Part shown: positions 19,521-28,815 of the stretch, piece by piece | Position numbering within the stretch: the first letter of the stretch is position 1 | Layout: each line of letters begins with the position of its first letter | NCBI GenBank assembly: GCA_963726135.1 | Contig: CAVSBE010000001.1 | Location: forward strand, 248,001-312,000 | Source: Bog-473 sp963726135 | Lineage (GTDB): Bacteria; Actinomycetota; Acidimicrobiia; Acidimicrobiales; RAAP-2 | Reading direction: 5' to 3' | DNA: 64,000 nt | Made by a program: the position numbers and the translations under genes | The notes under the pieces: model-generated | Databases searched by the model: none | What the model was told of the DNA's origin: nothing | What the model saw: the letters and a program-made list of their open reading frames with translations, nothing else

Positions 19521-20200
19521 ACCGAGAGCCTGGATTGCGGGTCTCGCCACCGCGTCACCTAGATGGGGGCTCATCGCGGCCGCACTGGTCCTCCTCGGGT
19601 CAGGCATGCCTCATTCTCGGACTCCAAGAGCATCACCACCCCTTGGCGGGCCCGGCGCACGCCCAGGTGCATGCGGCTGCAAATCCTGAAGACGGCGAAC
19701 GTACAGGCCACACCGGTCCGAAGGCCGCTGGTCTCGCCACCGCCCGTTCGACGCCGGTCGAGCTGACCGTCCCCGCCATCTCGCTGGCGGTCTCGCTGTC
19801 GACGCTTGGACTCAATGCCGACGGGACGGTGCAAGTGCCGACAGACGTCCAACACCAGGCTGGTATCGGTTGGGTCCATCCCCGGGCGAGATCGGCTCAG
19901 CGGTGATCCTGGGGCACGTTGATTCCTATGCAGGTCCAGCTGTGTTCTTCAAACTGCCGTCGCTGGTGGCAGGAGACTAGGTGGATGTGGGCTGGCCGAC
20001 GGAGTCACTGCCGAGTTCAAGGTCACCTCGGTCGCGATGTACCTCAAGGCGAACTTCCCCGATCAGGCGGTCTACACCTCGAATGGCTATAGCGCCCTGC
20101 AACTGGTCACCTGCGGGGGCGCCTTCGATTCGGCGACGGGCCACTACCTCTCCAACATCGTCGTCTATACGTCCCTGGTGACACTCATTCCACCGTACCG
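19507..20200 (+). pseudogene. Class F sortase, several frameshifts
   Basis: Assembled from three frames: MGHHEPRAWIAGLATASPRW plus a membrane anchor (GLIAAALVLLGSG), then TPVELTVPAISLAVSLSTLG, then GPSPGEIGSAVILGHVDSYA with the catalytic histidine in GHVD, and finally MYLKANFPDQAVYTSNGYSA followed by LQLVTCGGAFD carrying the catalytic cysteine. Frame changes fall near 19630, 19870 and 19990, and an in-frame TAG lies at about 19978. Class F sortases are typical of actinobacteria and attach LPxTG-like proteins to the wall. As read, it cannot be functional. Its neighbour upstream has a matching APQTG signal. Confidence 0.7.
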
Positions 20201-20306
20201 GTGCCCTAACCCGAATCGCGGCGCCAAGGTCCCAGTCGTTGTTTCAAACTCGCACCGGCTCGAGAGCCGACAACGCTGTACCAGCGATCGAGACAACAAT
20301 CCGAGA

Positions 20307-21131
20307 TCAAATGGAATCGTGAATGTTGGCGGCCGTTGTCGTAGCAAGTGTGGCCGGGCACTGCCAGGCCCCGGCGACTTCGTCCTGAAATCCCATGAAG
20401 TGCGCCACGAGGCACGACGCCACAGCATCGGTCGGTGACCACGCCGTCCCTCCTGCGGCCGACGCGACCTCGTTCAACAGGCCCGGCACAGCGTCGTTCT
20501 GGGTCTCGGCGTTAGCCAACTCATGAGCCACCAAGGCAAGCGTGGGCGTGCCGGAGAACACGCTGTACTCGAGACCGTCGACCCGTAGGTGCACCCTGTC
20601 CCGGCCCCCGTAATCGCGCCACAGTGCGTCGCCGTGTCCCCCATCGACCAGCTCCAGTTCGACCCTGGCTCGATACCTGAGGCCTCAACTTCGACCACCA
20701 GCTGAGCCACGGAAGGCGCCGCGGCAGCCGGAACAGGGGCAACCGGAGCAGCTGCAGGAACAACGACCGGAGCAACTGCCACCGGTGCGGCCTTCACTGG
20801 AGCTGTCACGACGGACGTAGAAGTCGTAGTGGCGACCACTGCCACGATCGAAGTGGTCGTGGCAGTGGTCTGGCGGGTGGGAGCTACACCGACCCTGCCG
20901 CGCAGGTACAGTGCCCGACCTTGGGGTCGACGCTCGAGCCGTCGAGTCACCGCCTGAGGAGCTGAGCGCCCAACCGAACCCGACGAGAAGGGTTGCCGCG
21001 ACGGCGGTGATCTTCCACAGACGGTGGTTGCGTACCCGAACTGGGTGAAGGGGGTGGAGGTGCGGCGAATGGCTCCGGTCGGACTCGGCGTCAAGATGGG
21101 AGGTGGGAGCGTTCCTGAATGGATCAACCAT
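20307..21131 (-). pseudogene. Membrane-anchored protein of unknown function, frameshifted
   Basis: The N-terminus (ATG 21131) runs VRVRNHRLWKITAVAATLLV GFGWALSS in spirit: a basic stretch, then one membrane helix. An Ala/Pro/Val-rich linker follows in a second frame (VVVPAAAPVAPVPAAAAPSV). The C-terminal domain in a third frame has TPTLALVAHELANAETQNDA and AVASCLVAHFMGFQDEVAGA. At least two frame changes (near 20850 and 20600) are needed. I do not recognise the family. The HELAN motif looks like a zinc-protease HELAH with its second histidine lost, but that is speculation. The operator repeats at 21124-21178 overlap its start. Confidence 0.45.
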
Positions 21132-21178
21132 GTGTTGAAGAGTAATTCATCAACACATGGTTGTCAACAAATGGTTGA
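21124..21178. promoter_or_regulatory. Three-copy operator, TCAAC-AxATGGTTGA type
   Basis: Three 15-base sites are packed in 55 bases: TCAACCATGTGTTGA (21124-21138, inverted orientation), TCAACACATGGTTGT (21150-21164) and TCAACAAATGGTTGA (21164-21178). The first is the exact reverse complement of TCAACACATGGTTGA. They lie between a leftward pseudogene and a small helix-turn-helix-like gene, which is the natural candidate regulator. This is a strong sequence signal with no direct proof of binding. Confidence 0.65.
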
Positions 21179-21209
21179 AGTCGACATCGTTTTGCCGTAA
21201 CCTTGCCCC

Positions 21210-21536
21210 ATGCCACCCAACCCTGAATCAATTGTGGACGGTTTGGTGCAAAGCGGAAGGCGCAAACTCGCCGGTGGTGTCCCCGAGGGGCGCGCGGGTT
21301 CACTCGCTCTACTTCGATTCGCCGATCTTCTGCGACGTTCCGCGGATCGCTTGTGTCACGAGTCGGCGATGGCGGCCCGAAACCATGGAGCCAGCTGGCG
21401 AGAGGTTGGGGAGGCCGTCGGGGGGATTACCCCACAGGGTGCGGAACATCGGTTCAGCCCAGCGGCCAAGGAGCGCCGATCGAAGACATCAAAAGAGGAA
21501 TGGGCAGGCAAAGATCGCAGAGCAGAGGCCCGATAA
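21210..21536 (+). CDS. Small helix-turn-helix-like protein
   Basis: A 108-residue basic protein. The segment AARNHGASWREVGEAVGGIT followed by PQGAEHRFSP resembles the small actinobacterial HTH type in which a W-x-x-[IV]-G motif precedes the recognition helix. It starts with an ATG at 21210, 32 bases past the last operator copy, and no good ribosome site is seen. Position next to three identical operator sites suggests autoregulation. The end runs into a tRNA-like fragment. Function otherwise unknown. Confidence 0.5.
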   Translation: MPPNPESIVDGLVQSGRRKLAGGVPEGRAGSLALLRFADLLRRSADRLCHESAMAARNHGASWREVGEAVGGITPQGAEHRFSPAAKERRSKTSKEEWAGKDRRAEAR

Positions 21537-21558
21537 CCCCGGATGGACTTCCGGAGCC

Positions 21559-21590
21559 GGTCGCAGGTTCGAGTCCTGCCTGGGCGCCAC
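21559..21590 (+). repeat. tRNA 3'-half-like fragment
   Basis: GGTCGCAGGTTCGAGTCC plus TGC forms a T-arm with a 5-bp stem and the canonical TTCGAGT loop. An acceptor-like end, TGGGCGCCAC, follows. No matching 5' half (GGCGCCC and a D-arm) is seen within a tRNA length upstream. It resembles the ends of Lys/Arg tRNAs and may be an attachment-site scar. A similar fragment is at 34826-34857 on the other strand. Confidence 0.5.
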
Positions 21591-21656
21591 GCGTTTCCAC
21601 TGGGAGAGAGGGGTGGATTCAACCGGACTGCGCAATGAGCTCGGCGAGCTTCTCTG

Positions 21657-22702
21657 ATGGTGTCATGGCGGTACATCAAGCTGGGCAACACCGGCCTCGA
21701 CGTTTCACCGATCGCCCTCGGCTGTATGACCGATGGCCAGCCCGACCGCGGCCATCCGGTGTGGTCGCTCCCCGAGGAGGAGAGCCGTCCCCTCATCAAG
21801 CACGCGCTGGACATCGGGATCAACTTCTTCGACACGGCCAACATGTACTCCCAGGGATCAAGTGAGGAGATCCTCGGTCGTGCGCTGGCGGACTTCGCCG
21901 ATCGCGATGACTTTGTCATTGCCACCAAAGTCCGGCATCCGATGCGACCGGGACCGAACGGGTCTGGGCTCTCTCGCAAGGTCATTCTGAGTGAGATTGA
22001 TCACAGTCTTCGCCGGCTCGGCACCGATTACGTCGACCTCTACCAAATCCACCGAATGGACACACGGACGCCACTTGAGGAGACCCTTGAGGCCCTGCAC
22101 GATGTCGTTAAGGCGGGGAAAGCCCGCTACATCGGTGCCTCGTCGATGCACGCGTGGGAGTTCAGCAAGGCCTTGCATCTGCAGCGTCAGCACGGCTGGG
22201 CTCGCTTCGTCTCGATGCAGGACCACTACAACCTGCTCGCCCGAGAGGAAGAGCGCGAGATGCTGCCGCCGTGTGCGGACGAAGGGGTGGGCACGATCGT
22301 GTGGAGTCCACTGGCCCGTGGACGCCTCGCCCGAGAGGAGCAAGCAACGACGAGCCGGGCTGCCAGCGACCCCTTTGCCGACATGCTCTACACGCAAGAG
22401 TCAAGTGATCGGGCCATCATCGATGCCGTTGCGACCGTGGCGCGTGAACGAGGAGTCAGCCGGGCACAGGTTTCACTGGCATGGCTGAGGAGCAACCCCG
22501 TTGTCGTTGCACCGCTCGTCGGTGCCACCAAGGCCTCGCACCTCGATGATGCCGTGCTTCCCTGGAGATCAATTTGGCCGATGACGAGATTGCCCGCCTT
22601 GAGACCCCGTACGCAGCTCGCTATGACTTTCAGGGCATCTCGGACGATGCCGAGCTGGGTCGGATCTCTGCCCGGATCGGCATTCGTCCTGCGACATCCT
22701 GA
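21657..22702 (+). CDS. Aldo/keto reductase, C-terminal frameshift
   Basis: The protein has the AKR TIM-barrel marks: YIKLGNTGLDVSPIALGCM, DIGINFFDTANMYSQGSSEE (the catalytic Asp and Tyr), DYVDLYQIHRMD (with the catalytic His), and AWLRSNPVVVAPLVGATKAS (phosphate of NADPH). After HLDDAV near 22555 a missing base pushes the frame off; the correct tail in the next frame is SLEINLADDEIARLETPYAA and ends at TGA 22700. As written the frame would run on to 22748. The family reduces aldehydes or ketones with NADPH; the substrate is unknown. Confidence 0.8.
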
Positions 22703-22826
22703 TCCGACGGCGGTGACAACTCGCTTAGTCGGCTACCGCAGGCCCTGACCTGCTTGCTGGAGCTCCCCTGCCCGTGAGCGGCCGCTTCGGGCCACAGTCC
22801 CGATCGGGCAGTTGCCAGGAATCTCA

Positions 22827-23399
22827 CTAACGCGAACGTTCTGCTCCCAGGCCTGCGGTGAGGGCTTTTCTGGCCACCCGGACGAGGTCGTCCTCGGTAG
22901 CGCTCGACACGGCGCGCAACTGAAGGAAGTGGCGGGCCATCGTAAGGCCGAGGATGCTGCTCACGGCGACCGCGGCTCGCAGCTCGGCATCGGCACCGCC
23001 GATTCCGGCGGCCAGGTTGCCGATCCGCTCGTCGAGATGGAGCCGGACGGCTTCGGAAGCCTCCGGCACGGTCAACATGGACCGGACCAGGGCCCGCATC
23101 TCGGGGGGCAATGCGGCGGCGCGCACCTTGAGGACGTCAGCCAGATGATCTGCGGCTTCTTCCGGCTCGCCGGGCGGGAGTTGGATGGCAGCGGTGAAGA
23201 GCGCCGACTTGGATCCGTAGTGCTGCAGGACCAGGGACGGGTCGACCCCGGCCCTGCGGGCAACGCCCCGCACCGTTGTCGCCTCGAACCCTCGGTCGCC
23301 GAACTCCTGTCGCGCCGCATCGAGGATCCGGGCCTGTGTTGCTGCGCGACGGGCCGCCCGGCTCGTCATCGGCCGGGAGACCGCTGTGGCTTCGTTCAT
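22827..23399 (-). CDS. TetR-family transcriptional repressor
   Basis: A 190-residue TetR-family protein. The N-terminal helix-turn-helix is clear: RILDAARQEFGDRGFEATTV, then RGVARRAGVDPSLVLQHYGS with the F/L-x-HY-SK signature. The remainder is the helical ligand domain. It diverges from an SDR gene 164 bases away; the region between them has TGTTGA at 23416-23421 and TCAACA at 23451-23456 as loose inverted half-sites. It probably represses the SDR gene or itself in response to a small lipophilic ligand. Confidence 0.88.
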   Translation of the reverse strand: MNEATAVSRPMTSRAARRAATQARILDAARQEFGDRGFEATTVRGVARRAGVDPSLVLQHYGSKSALFTAAIQLPPGEPEEAADHLADVLKVRAAALPPEMRALVRSMLTVPEASEAVRLHLDERIGNLAAGIGGADAELRAAVAVSSILGLTMARHFLQLRAVSSATEDDLVRVARKALTAGLGAERSR

Positions 23400-23563
23400 G
23401 GCTTCACTCTACGTGTGTTGAGCGAAGTGTTCGCCTGGCGTACAGTTGACTCAACATCCGATGAGCGAATGCTATTGCAAAGGACCGTGATGCTCCTACC
23501 CATGGAAGGTCGCCCGACCGATCACAAGGCGAAGACTGCTGCGGCTCACGTAAGGGAGCGGGC

Positions 23564-24262
23564 GTGACCTCGACCTCGAAGAACGCAAGCGTGCTGTTGA
23601 TCGGCGCATCCCGCGGTCTTGGTCTCGCGATCGCCGAGGAGTACGTCAACTGTGGGGCCCGGGTCGTGGCAACCGTGCGGGGCCAGGCCCGGACGGCGCT
23701 CCACGACCTCCAAGACACTGTTGGCGAACTGCTGGAGATCGAGCACGTGGACATCACCGTCCCCGACCAGGTCCAGGCATTGAGACAGCGGCTCGGGTCG
23801 CGCACCTTCGACCTGCTCTTCGTGAACGCCGGGGTCGGCGTCGCGGAGACGGTTGCTGACGTCGCCACTGACGAGTTCGTCCGCCTGATGGTCACCAACG
23901 CGCTGAGTCCGATGCGGGTGATCGAAACAGTCGGCGACGTCGTCCCCGCCGACGGCACGATCGCGATCATGTCGTCTGGCCAGGGGAGCGTTGCCAACAA
24001 CAACAATGGCGGCTTCGAGATCTACCGGGCCAGCAAATCGGCCCTGAATCAACTGATGCGCAGCTACGCCGCCCGCCACCACGACGACCCGCGGACACTG
24101 CTCCTCATGGCTCCGGGCTGGGTCAAGACCGACCTCGGCGGTCCCAATGCCCGCCTCACCATCGACGAGAGCATCCCCAACCTGGTGAGGACCGTCGACG
24201 CCCAACGCGGTCACGCCGGTCTCCAGTATCTCGACTACCAAGGCAACGCCGTCCCCTGGTGA
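23564..24262 (+). CDS. Short-chain dehydrogenase/reductase
   Basis: A 232-residue SDR. The Rossmann glycine motif is VLLIGASRGLGLAIAEEYVN, the NAG-type motif is LLFVNAGVGVAE, and the active site is YRASKSALN (Tyr-x-x-x-Lys). An upstream serine in IAIMSSGQGSV completes the triad. It is divergent from the TetR gene and is followed 22 bases later by the patatin gene, so it may be in an operon with it. The substrate is unknown. Confidence 0.85.
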   Translation: MTSTSKNASVLLIGASRGLGLAIAEEYVNCGARVVATVRGQARTALHDLQDTVGELLEIEHVDITVPDQVQALRQRLGSRTFDLLFVNAGVGVAETVADVATDEFVRLMVTNALSPMRVIETVGDVVPADGTIAIMSSGQGSVANNNNGGFEIYRASKSALNQLMRSYAARHHDDPRTLLLMAPGWVKTDLGGPNARLTIDESIPNLVRTVDAQRGHAGLQYLDYQGNAVPW

Positions 24263-24284
24263 GTACCCGGCTCCAGACGACACG

Positions 24285-25209
24285 ATGACTTCTCCGCGAA
24301 ATGGCTCACCAACACGCGCGCTCGTCCTCGGAGGCTCCGGCGCCGTCGGTGTCGGCTGGCAGACCGGTCTACTCACAGGGCTGCGTGAAGCTGGTGTCGA
24401 CTTGGCCGGAGCCGAGTCAATCATGGGAACGTCCGCAGGTGCCCTCGTCGGCGCGCTGTTGTCCAGCGGCCGTGACGTCACCGATGCGCTCGTCAGCCTG
24501 GCAGGACTCGGGCAGAGTATCGACCCCGACAGCCTGGCGGCGGGCGATGCAGCCTTCCTGAGCGCAATAGGCCAGGCGCGCCTCGACACCGACTCGCGCC
24601 AAGCACTACGGGCGATCGGTCGCGCAGCTCAGGAGGCGAGCATGCTCGCTGAAGACATCTACTCAGCCTGTTCGGCACACTCGCCGGTACCGCCTGGCCT
24701 GCAGGGTTCCGATGCACTGCGATCGACATCGACACCGGCGGGTTGGTCGTGTGGGACGAAGGATCCGGCGTGTCATTGCTGCACGCTGTCGCCTCCAGTT
24801 GCGCCGTACCGGTCCTGTTCCCCACCTCACGATCAAGGGCCACCGCTTCATGGACGGCGGCATCCTCAGCCATTTGGTCGGGGCCCGATCGGGTCCCAAT
24901 GTCCGGGTCCAACGACGATTGGGGCTGGTGCCAGATGCAAATGAAGAGGGCGGCGTGCGCTATCCGTGCGCAGATGGAAGCGCCATCTTCATCTACTTTG
25001 CGCCCGAGAATGCAGGAAGGTCGCAGTCAACAGTCGCCGGCTGGTTCGTGGACGATCTAGACGGAACGATCATGCCCACAAACGGCACCCCGAGGGTGTT
25101 CCTCGTCGAGCGACACGACATCATTGACCCTGATGCGGCGGTGACTGCTGCGAGGCAGACGGCGGAACCTGTGAACAGCAAAAAACGCAACCACCCTCAG
25201 CCGGCGTAA
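24285..25209 (+). pseudogene. Patatin-like phospholipase, frameshifted and with a VOC-like insert
   Basis: The N-terminal frame has VLGGSGAVGVGWQTGLL (the oxyanion loop) and MGTSAGALVGALL (catalytic GTSAG). After about 24660 the frame changes; HRFMDGGILSHLVG with the catalytic Asp in DGG follows in another frame. The next stretch, GGVRYPCADGSAIFIYFAPE plus GWFVDDLDG, instead resembles a VOC/glyoxalase domain. The C-terminal piece DIIDPDAAVTAARQ looks patatin-like again. At least two frame changes and a possible internal fusion make this a likely non-functional gene. Confidence 0.6.
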
Positions 25210-25290
25210 TTGATATGGGACAGGAATGACGAACTCAGGCACACTGCTCAAGTCTCTGGCCCGCAAACTCAAGAACGAAAGGACTCGGTC

Positions 25291-25743
25291 ATGTTCCACG
25301 CCGTCTTCGAGCGCCAAGCGCGCAGAACCTTCGACCTCGTCAACCAACACGACTACGACAGCATCCTCGCCAGTGCCATACCGGACATCCACCACCGATT
25401 CAGTGGAGACCACGCCCTCGCCGGAGAGCGCCACGACGCCGCCCACCTGCGCCTCTGGTTCGAGCGGCTTCACCGCCTCATGCCCGGACTCACCCTCACC
25501 GTCACCGACGTCTGGGTCGTCGGCGGACTGCGAAGAACGACCGTTATCGTGAGGTGGAAAGCGGCGGCGACACTCCTCGACGGTCTCCCTTACGACAATC
25601 ATGGAGTGCACGTCATCCAGCTCCGAAACCGCAAGGCCATCAGCATCGAGGTCGACGAAGACTCCCAAGCAGTCGCCTGCGGTCTGGAGCGCCAGGCCCG
25701 GTCAGGGCTGACCGAGGCGCTGGCGGCCCAAATCACGAGCTGA
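25291..25743 (+). CDS. NTF2/SnoaL-like protein
   Basis: From the ATG at 25291, preceded by AAAGGA about ten bases upstream, the protein has 150 residues. RTFDLVNQHDYDSILASAIP is the usual opening helix; HHRFSGDHALAGERHDAAHL and RLWFERLHRLMPGLTLTVTD match the SnoaL-like (NTF2) fold. The cavity residues of this family vary, so the reaction (isomerase, hydrolase or binding) cannot be read. It lies 80 bases after the patatin gene on the same strand. Confidence 0.72.
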   Translation: MFHAVFERQARRTFDLVNQHDYDSILASAIPDIHHRFSGDHALAGERHDAAHLRLWFERLHRLMPGLTLTVTDVWVVGGLRRTTVIVRWKAAATLLDGLPYDNHGVHVIQLRNRKAISIEVDEDSQAVACGLERQARSGLTEALAAQITS

Positions 25744-25983
25744 TCACGGTAGGTTGCGACTTTCACTCGCAACATTTCAGGCCCCCGTAGCGCTCAGCAG
25801 CGCTTGGTGACTTTGCGGGGATCCATTTTCGGGCAGTGACTTGGGCCTTGGGTGGGCCGCAAGCAGTCACATTCGAACCTCCAGGACATGCTGCTTCGTC
25901 TGGCCGGTCTGGCATGAACCCCTGGGTCTTGGCTCTCACTGGCCATAGAGGTCGTCGACGCTCACGATCCCTGCGAACTGCCG

Positions 25984-27342
25984 TCAGAGATGCACTGGCG
26001 CCCGGAGAACACGGTGGCGGGCCATTCGGTCGAACGCCACACGGTGTACTGGCGCAAGTACTTTCCAGTAAAGAAAGCCCGGTACGCCTCGGGGGCGGAA
26101 CGCGGCTACCTGGTGAAAGACACCTTGACCGGCGCGGTACCCGAGCCAGGCGTCACCGGGGAACCATCCAACGCTCCGCAGCACCAGCTCGCCCGAGCCG
26201 ACCCAGGCGATGCGCCACCAGTCGACAAGCGCTCCCGGCACCACGGCCGAGGGCCGGCGTCGTCGAAGGCGTTCGCCTACGAGGCGCCCGAGGACAAGGC
26301 GGGCCATCCACCCGGGCGCCGCGCCGTACCAGCTGAGCCGCCCGCCGATCGTCCCCAGATCGCGAACGACCACGTCGTCGAGACCTGGTGGGATTGCGAC
26401 ATCGACTACGACGGAGTAGACGCCGTCGACCAGGCCGTTCTGGCGCGCGAACAGCGAGCGACTTACTTGCTCGTCCTGGTCGTCGAGCGCCGCGGCAAGC
26501 GCGCGCTCGACCCCCATCGGCTTGACCGAGAACGCTCGTCTCGCCCGCTCGGGGTCGACGACGACCACCTCGGTGACGAGACTCTCGATCAACGCATGGC
26601 TAACCGAGTGATCGACTGGCGTCACGAGGTCGACCCAATACGACGAGAGGTGCGGCGTGAGCCACGGGATGTCGATGATGCGACGGGGACGTAGACCCCT
26701 CACGCGGGCGTACGCAGAGATCATGTCGCGGTACGTCGTGACGTCAGCGCCACCGATCTCGTAGATGCCGGGGGCGACGTGGAGCGACTGCTCCAGATAG
26801 GCAAGCAGGTCGACGAGCGCGACAGGCTGGATCCGGGTGCGTACCCACCGGGGGCAGACCATGGCCGGCAGTCGCTCGGTCAGGTAACGAAGCATCTCGA
26901 AGGAGATGCTGCCCGAGCCGAACACCACCGCGGCCCGGAGCTCGACCACAGCCACGCCGGCAGCGGCGAGGGCCGAACCCACCTCGTGCCTGCTTGCCAG
27001 GTGTGCAGAGCTCGGGGCGTCCCCGAGCGCTCCGACATAGATGATCCGACCGACGCCGGCCTGCGCCGCCGCCCGACCGAAGGCGGTGGCCAGACGGAGG
27101 TCGACCTTGCGGAACCCACTGCCGGCGGCCATCGAATGGACGAGGTAGTAGGCCACCTCGACACCAACCAGGGCGTTAGCGGTAGCGCCTTCGTCGCCAA
27201 CGTCAACAGAGATGGCCCTCGCGTCCGTCGAGACGGAGCTCACCGAGCGGCCGAGGGCGACTACGTCGTGCCCGCTACCGAGCAGGTGCGCCGTGAGGGC
27301 ACGTCCGACGAAGCCAGAGGCCCCGGCGATGGCAACGATCAT
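25984..27342 (-). CDS. NAD(P)-binding protein with DUF2867 C-terminal domain
   Basis: A 452-residue intact protein. The N-terminal half is an atypical SDR: MIVAIAGASGFVGRALTAHL is the nucleotide loop and ADVTTYRDMISAYARVRG is a typical later helix. The C-terminal half (from about residue 300) is DUF2867, with aromatic segments such as GTIGGRLSWYGAAPGWMARL and GYRAGQGVFHQVAAFRPRGV. Relatives are annotated as YbjT-like oxidoreductases; the reaction is not known. It is the last gene before the right end of the larger element. The start ATG lies at 27342. Confidence 0.8.
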   Translation of the reverse strand: MIVAIAGASGFVGRALTAHLLGSGHDVVALGRSVSSVSTDARAISVDVGDEGATANALVGVEVAYYLVHSMAAGSGFRKVDLRLATAFGRAAAQAGVGRIIYVGALGDAPSSAHLASRHEVGSALAAAGVAVVELRAAVVFGSGSISFEMLRYLTERLPAMVCPRWVRTRIQPVALVDLLAYLEQSLHVAPGIYEIGGADVTTYRDMISAYARVRGLRPRRIIDIPWLTPHLSSYWVDLVTPVDHSVSHALIESLVTEVVVVDPERARRAFSVKPMGVERALAAALDDQDEQVSRSLFARQNGLVDGVYSVVVDVAIPPGLDDVVVRDLGTIGGRLSWYGAAPGWMARLVLGRLVGERLRRRRPSAVVPGALVDWWRIAWVGSGELVLRSVGWFPGDAWLGYRAGQGVFHQVAAFRPRGVPGFLYWKVLAPVHRVAFDRMARHRVLRAPVHL

Positions 27343-27460
27343 CGGGAGCCTTTCTCAAGAGAGGGATTCAGTATCCCCGCTGAGCAGCCGGGCCTCCAGC
27401 ACAGGCCGATGCGTCGGTCGATGAGGTCGCTGCATCGCCCCGATTCACTCGTCATGTGAC

Positions 27461-27483
27461 CGATAAGGTCACGTAAGGTCACG
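27461..27483 (+). repeat. Arm-like paired repeat, E2 right
   Basis: GGTCACGTAAGGTCACG lies 56 bases from a partial tRNA 3' end at 27539. The flanks before and after match those at 35020-35110 around the intact tRNA-Ala (for example the common GGCCCTCTGA and CTGGGC just before the tRNA end). Confidence 0.65.
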
Positions 27484-27538
27484 TCGACGAAGGGCGTGAG
27501 CTTGAGTTGTTCCACTTCGGCCCTCTGAACTGGGCTTT

Positions 27539-27553
27539 TGGTGGAGGTGAAGG
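27539..27553 (-). repeat. tRNA-Ala 3'-end copy interrupted by the IS
   Basis: The 15 bases TGGTGGAGGTGAAGG equal the end of the tRNA-Ala gene including its CCA. The match then breaks off and the IS region follows. The same 15 bases recur at 28816-28830, after the IS. Confidence 0.6.
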
Positions 27554-27581
27554 TCTGAGGTTCCATAGTTCTTGGGACACG

Positions 27582-28811
27582 ATGTGTCAGCAATTCTGGG
27601 ACACCCGTTCTGAGGCGGTCCCATGGATCTGGCCAAGTACTGCGTCGACGCCGTCCTCGTCGAGGGACGCTCCATGCGGGCGGTGGCGGCGGCGACAGGC
27701 CGCTCGAAGTCCTGGGTACAGCGCCACGTTGCCCTCTATCGGAGCGGCGGTGAGGAGGCCCTGGTGCCCGATCGGAGGGGTCCCAAGGTGCCGGCCAACC
27801 TCACCCCGGCCCGGGTGGAGGACAAGGTCGTGGCCTGGCGCAAGCGCCTGGCCGAGGACGGCCTCGACGCCGGCGCTCGGACCATCGCCTGGCACATGAG
27901 CCAGAGCGCAGTGGCGCCTCCGGCACTCTCGACGATCCACCGAATTCTCAGCCGCCGCGGCTTCGTCACCCCCCAGCCCCAAAAGCGCCCCCGCTCGAGC
28001 TGGGCACGCTTCGAATCAGCGCTGCCCAATGAGACCTGGCAGTCCGACATGACGCACTGGCACCTCGAGGGTGATCGGCCTATCGAGATCATCAACTTCA
28101 TCGACGACTACTCGCGTGCCGTGCTGGCGAGCGTGGCGGTGCCCGTCGCCACTGCACCCGACGTGGTGCGCATCTTCTTCGAAACAGCGGCCATTTACGG
28201 GTTTCCGGCCTCAGTGCTCAGCGATAACGGCGCCATCTACACCGCCGCCTACCGGGGGAGCCACACCGGCATGGAGATCGAGCTGGCCACCCTCGGGATC
28301 ACCTTCAAACACGGCAAGCCCTACCATCCACAGACCCAGGGCAAGGTGGAGCGCTACCACCTGACCCTCAAGAAGTGGCTACGCAAGAAGCCGCCGGCCA
28401 AGACTCTGGCCGCCCTACAGAAACAGATCGATCGCTTCGTCCACATCTACAACGAGGAGCGACCGCACACGGCGCGGGGGTGTCCCCCAATGCAGGCCTG
28501 GCGAGCGCTCGACAAGGCCACCGCAGAGCTCGATGGGCAGCCGCTCTTGGCTCACACCAAGGTCCGTCACGACCGCATCGACAAGACGGGCTGTTTCACC
28601 CTGCGCTATCGATCGGGTTTCCATCACGTCAGCGTCGGACGCGCCCACAAGGGTAAGCGAGTGCTCGTCTTGGTCGCCGACCTCGACGTCCGGGTCCTCG
28701 ACGAGGACGGCGTCTTGATCCGCCACCTCGAGCTGGACCCCTCGGTCAACTACCAAGGCCAGTCCAGGATTATCGTCTGAGGGTTCACGTGTCCCAGAAA
28801 ATCTGACACAT
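27582..28811. mobile_element. IS481-family insertion sequence
   Basis: The 22-bp terminal inverted repeats TGTGTCAGCAATTCTGGGAC+AC (27583-27604) and its partner at 28789-28810 match at 19 of 22 positions. The element carries one intact transposase. It is bracketed by two copies of the 15-bp tRNA end (27539-27553 and 28816-28830), with 29 further bases on the left side whose origin is not clear. The flanking GACACG and GACATG are a possible, imperfect 6-bp target duplication. Confidence 0.85.
27623..28780 (+). CDS. IS481-family transposase (DDE)
   Basis: An intact 385-residue transposase. An N-terminal helix-turn-helix (SMRAVAAATGRSKSWVQRHV) is followed by a second small HTH and the DDE integrase core: WQSDMTHW (first Asp), LSDNGAIY (second Asp) and GKVERYHLTLKKWL (Glu). 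A C-terminal strand-rich region (HHVSVGRAHKGKRVLVLVAD) closes it. The ATG at 27623 lies 19 bases inside the left repeat. Intactness suggests the IS arrived more recently than the frameshifts in nearby genes. Confidence 0.93.
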   Translation: MDLAKYCVDAVLVEGRSMRAVAAATGRSKSWVQRHVALYRSGGEEALVPDRRGPKVPANLTPARVEDKVVAWRKRLAEDGLDAGARTIAWHMSQSAVAPPALSTIHRILSRRGFVTPQPQKRPRSSWARFESALPNETWQSDMTHWHLEGDRPIEIINFIDDYSRAVLASVAVPVATAPDVVRIFFETAAIYGFPASVLSDNGAIYTAAYRGSHTGMEIELATLGITFKHGKPYHPQTQGKVERYHLTLKKWLRKKPPAKTLAALQKQIDRFVHIYNEERPHTARGCPPMQAWRALDKATAELDGQPLLAHTKVRHDRIDKTGCFTLRYRSGFHHVSVGRAHKGKRVLVLVADLDVRVLDEDGVLIRHLELDPSVNYQGQSRIIV

Positions 28812-28815
28812 GACA

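Noticed and set aside
20474..20720. Zinc metalloprotease call for the HELAN protein
   Set aside because: The second metal histidine of HExxH is missing and no third ligand is seen; left as unknown.
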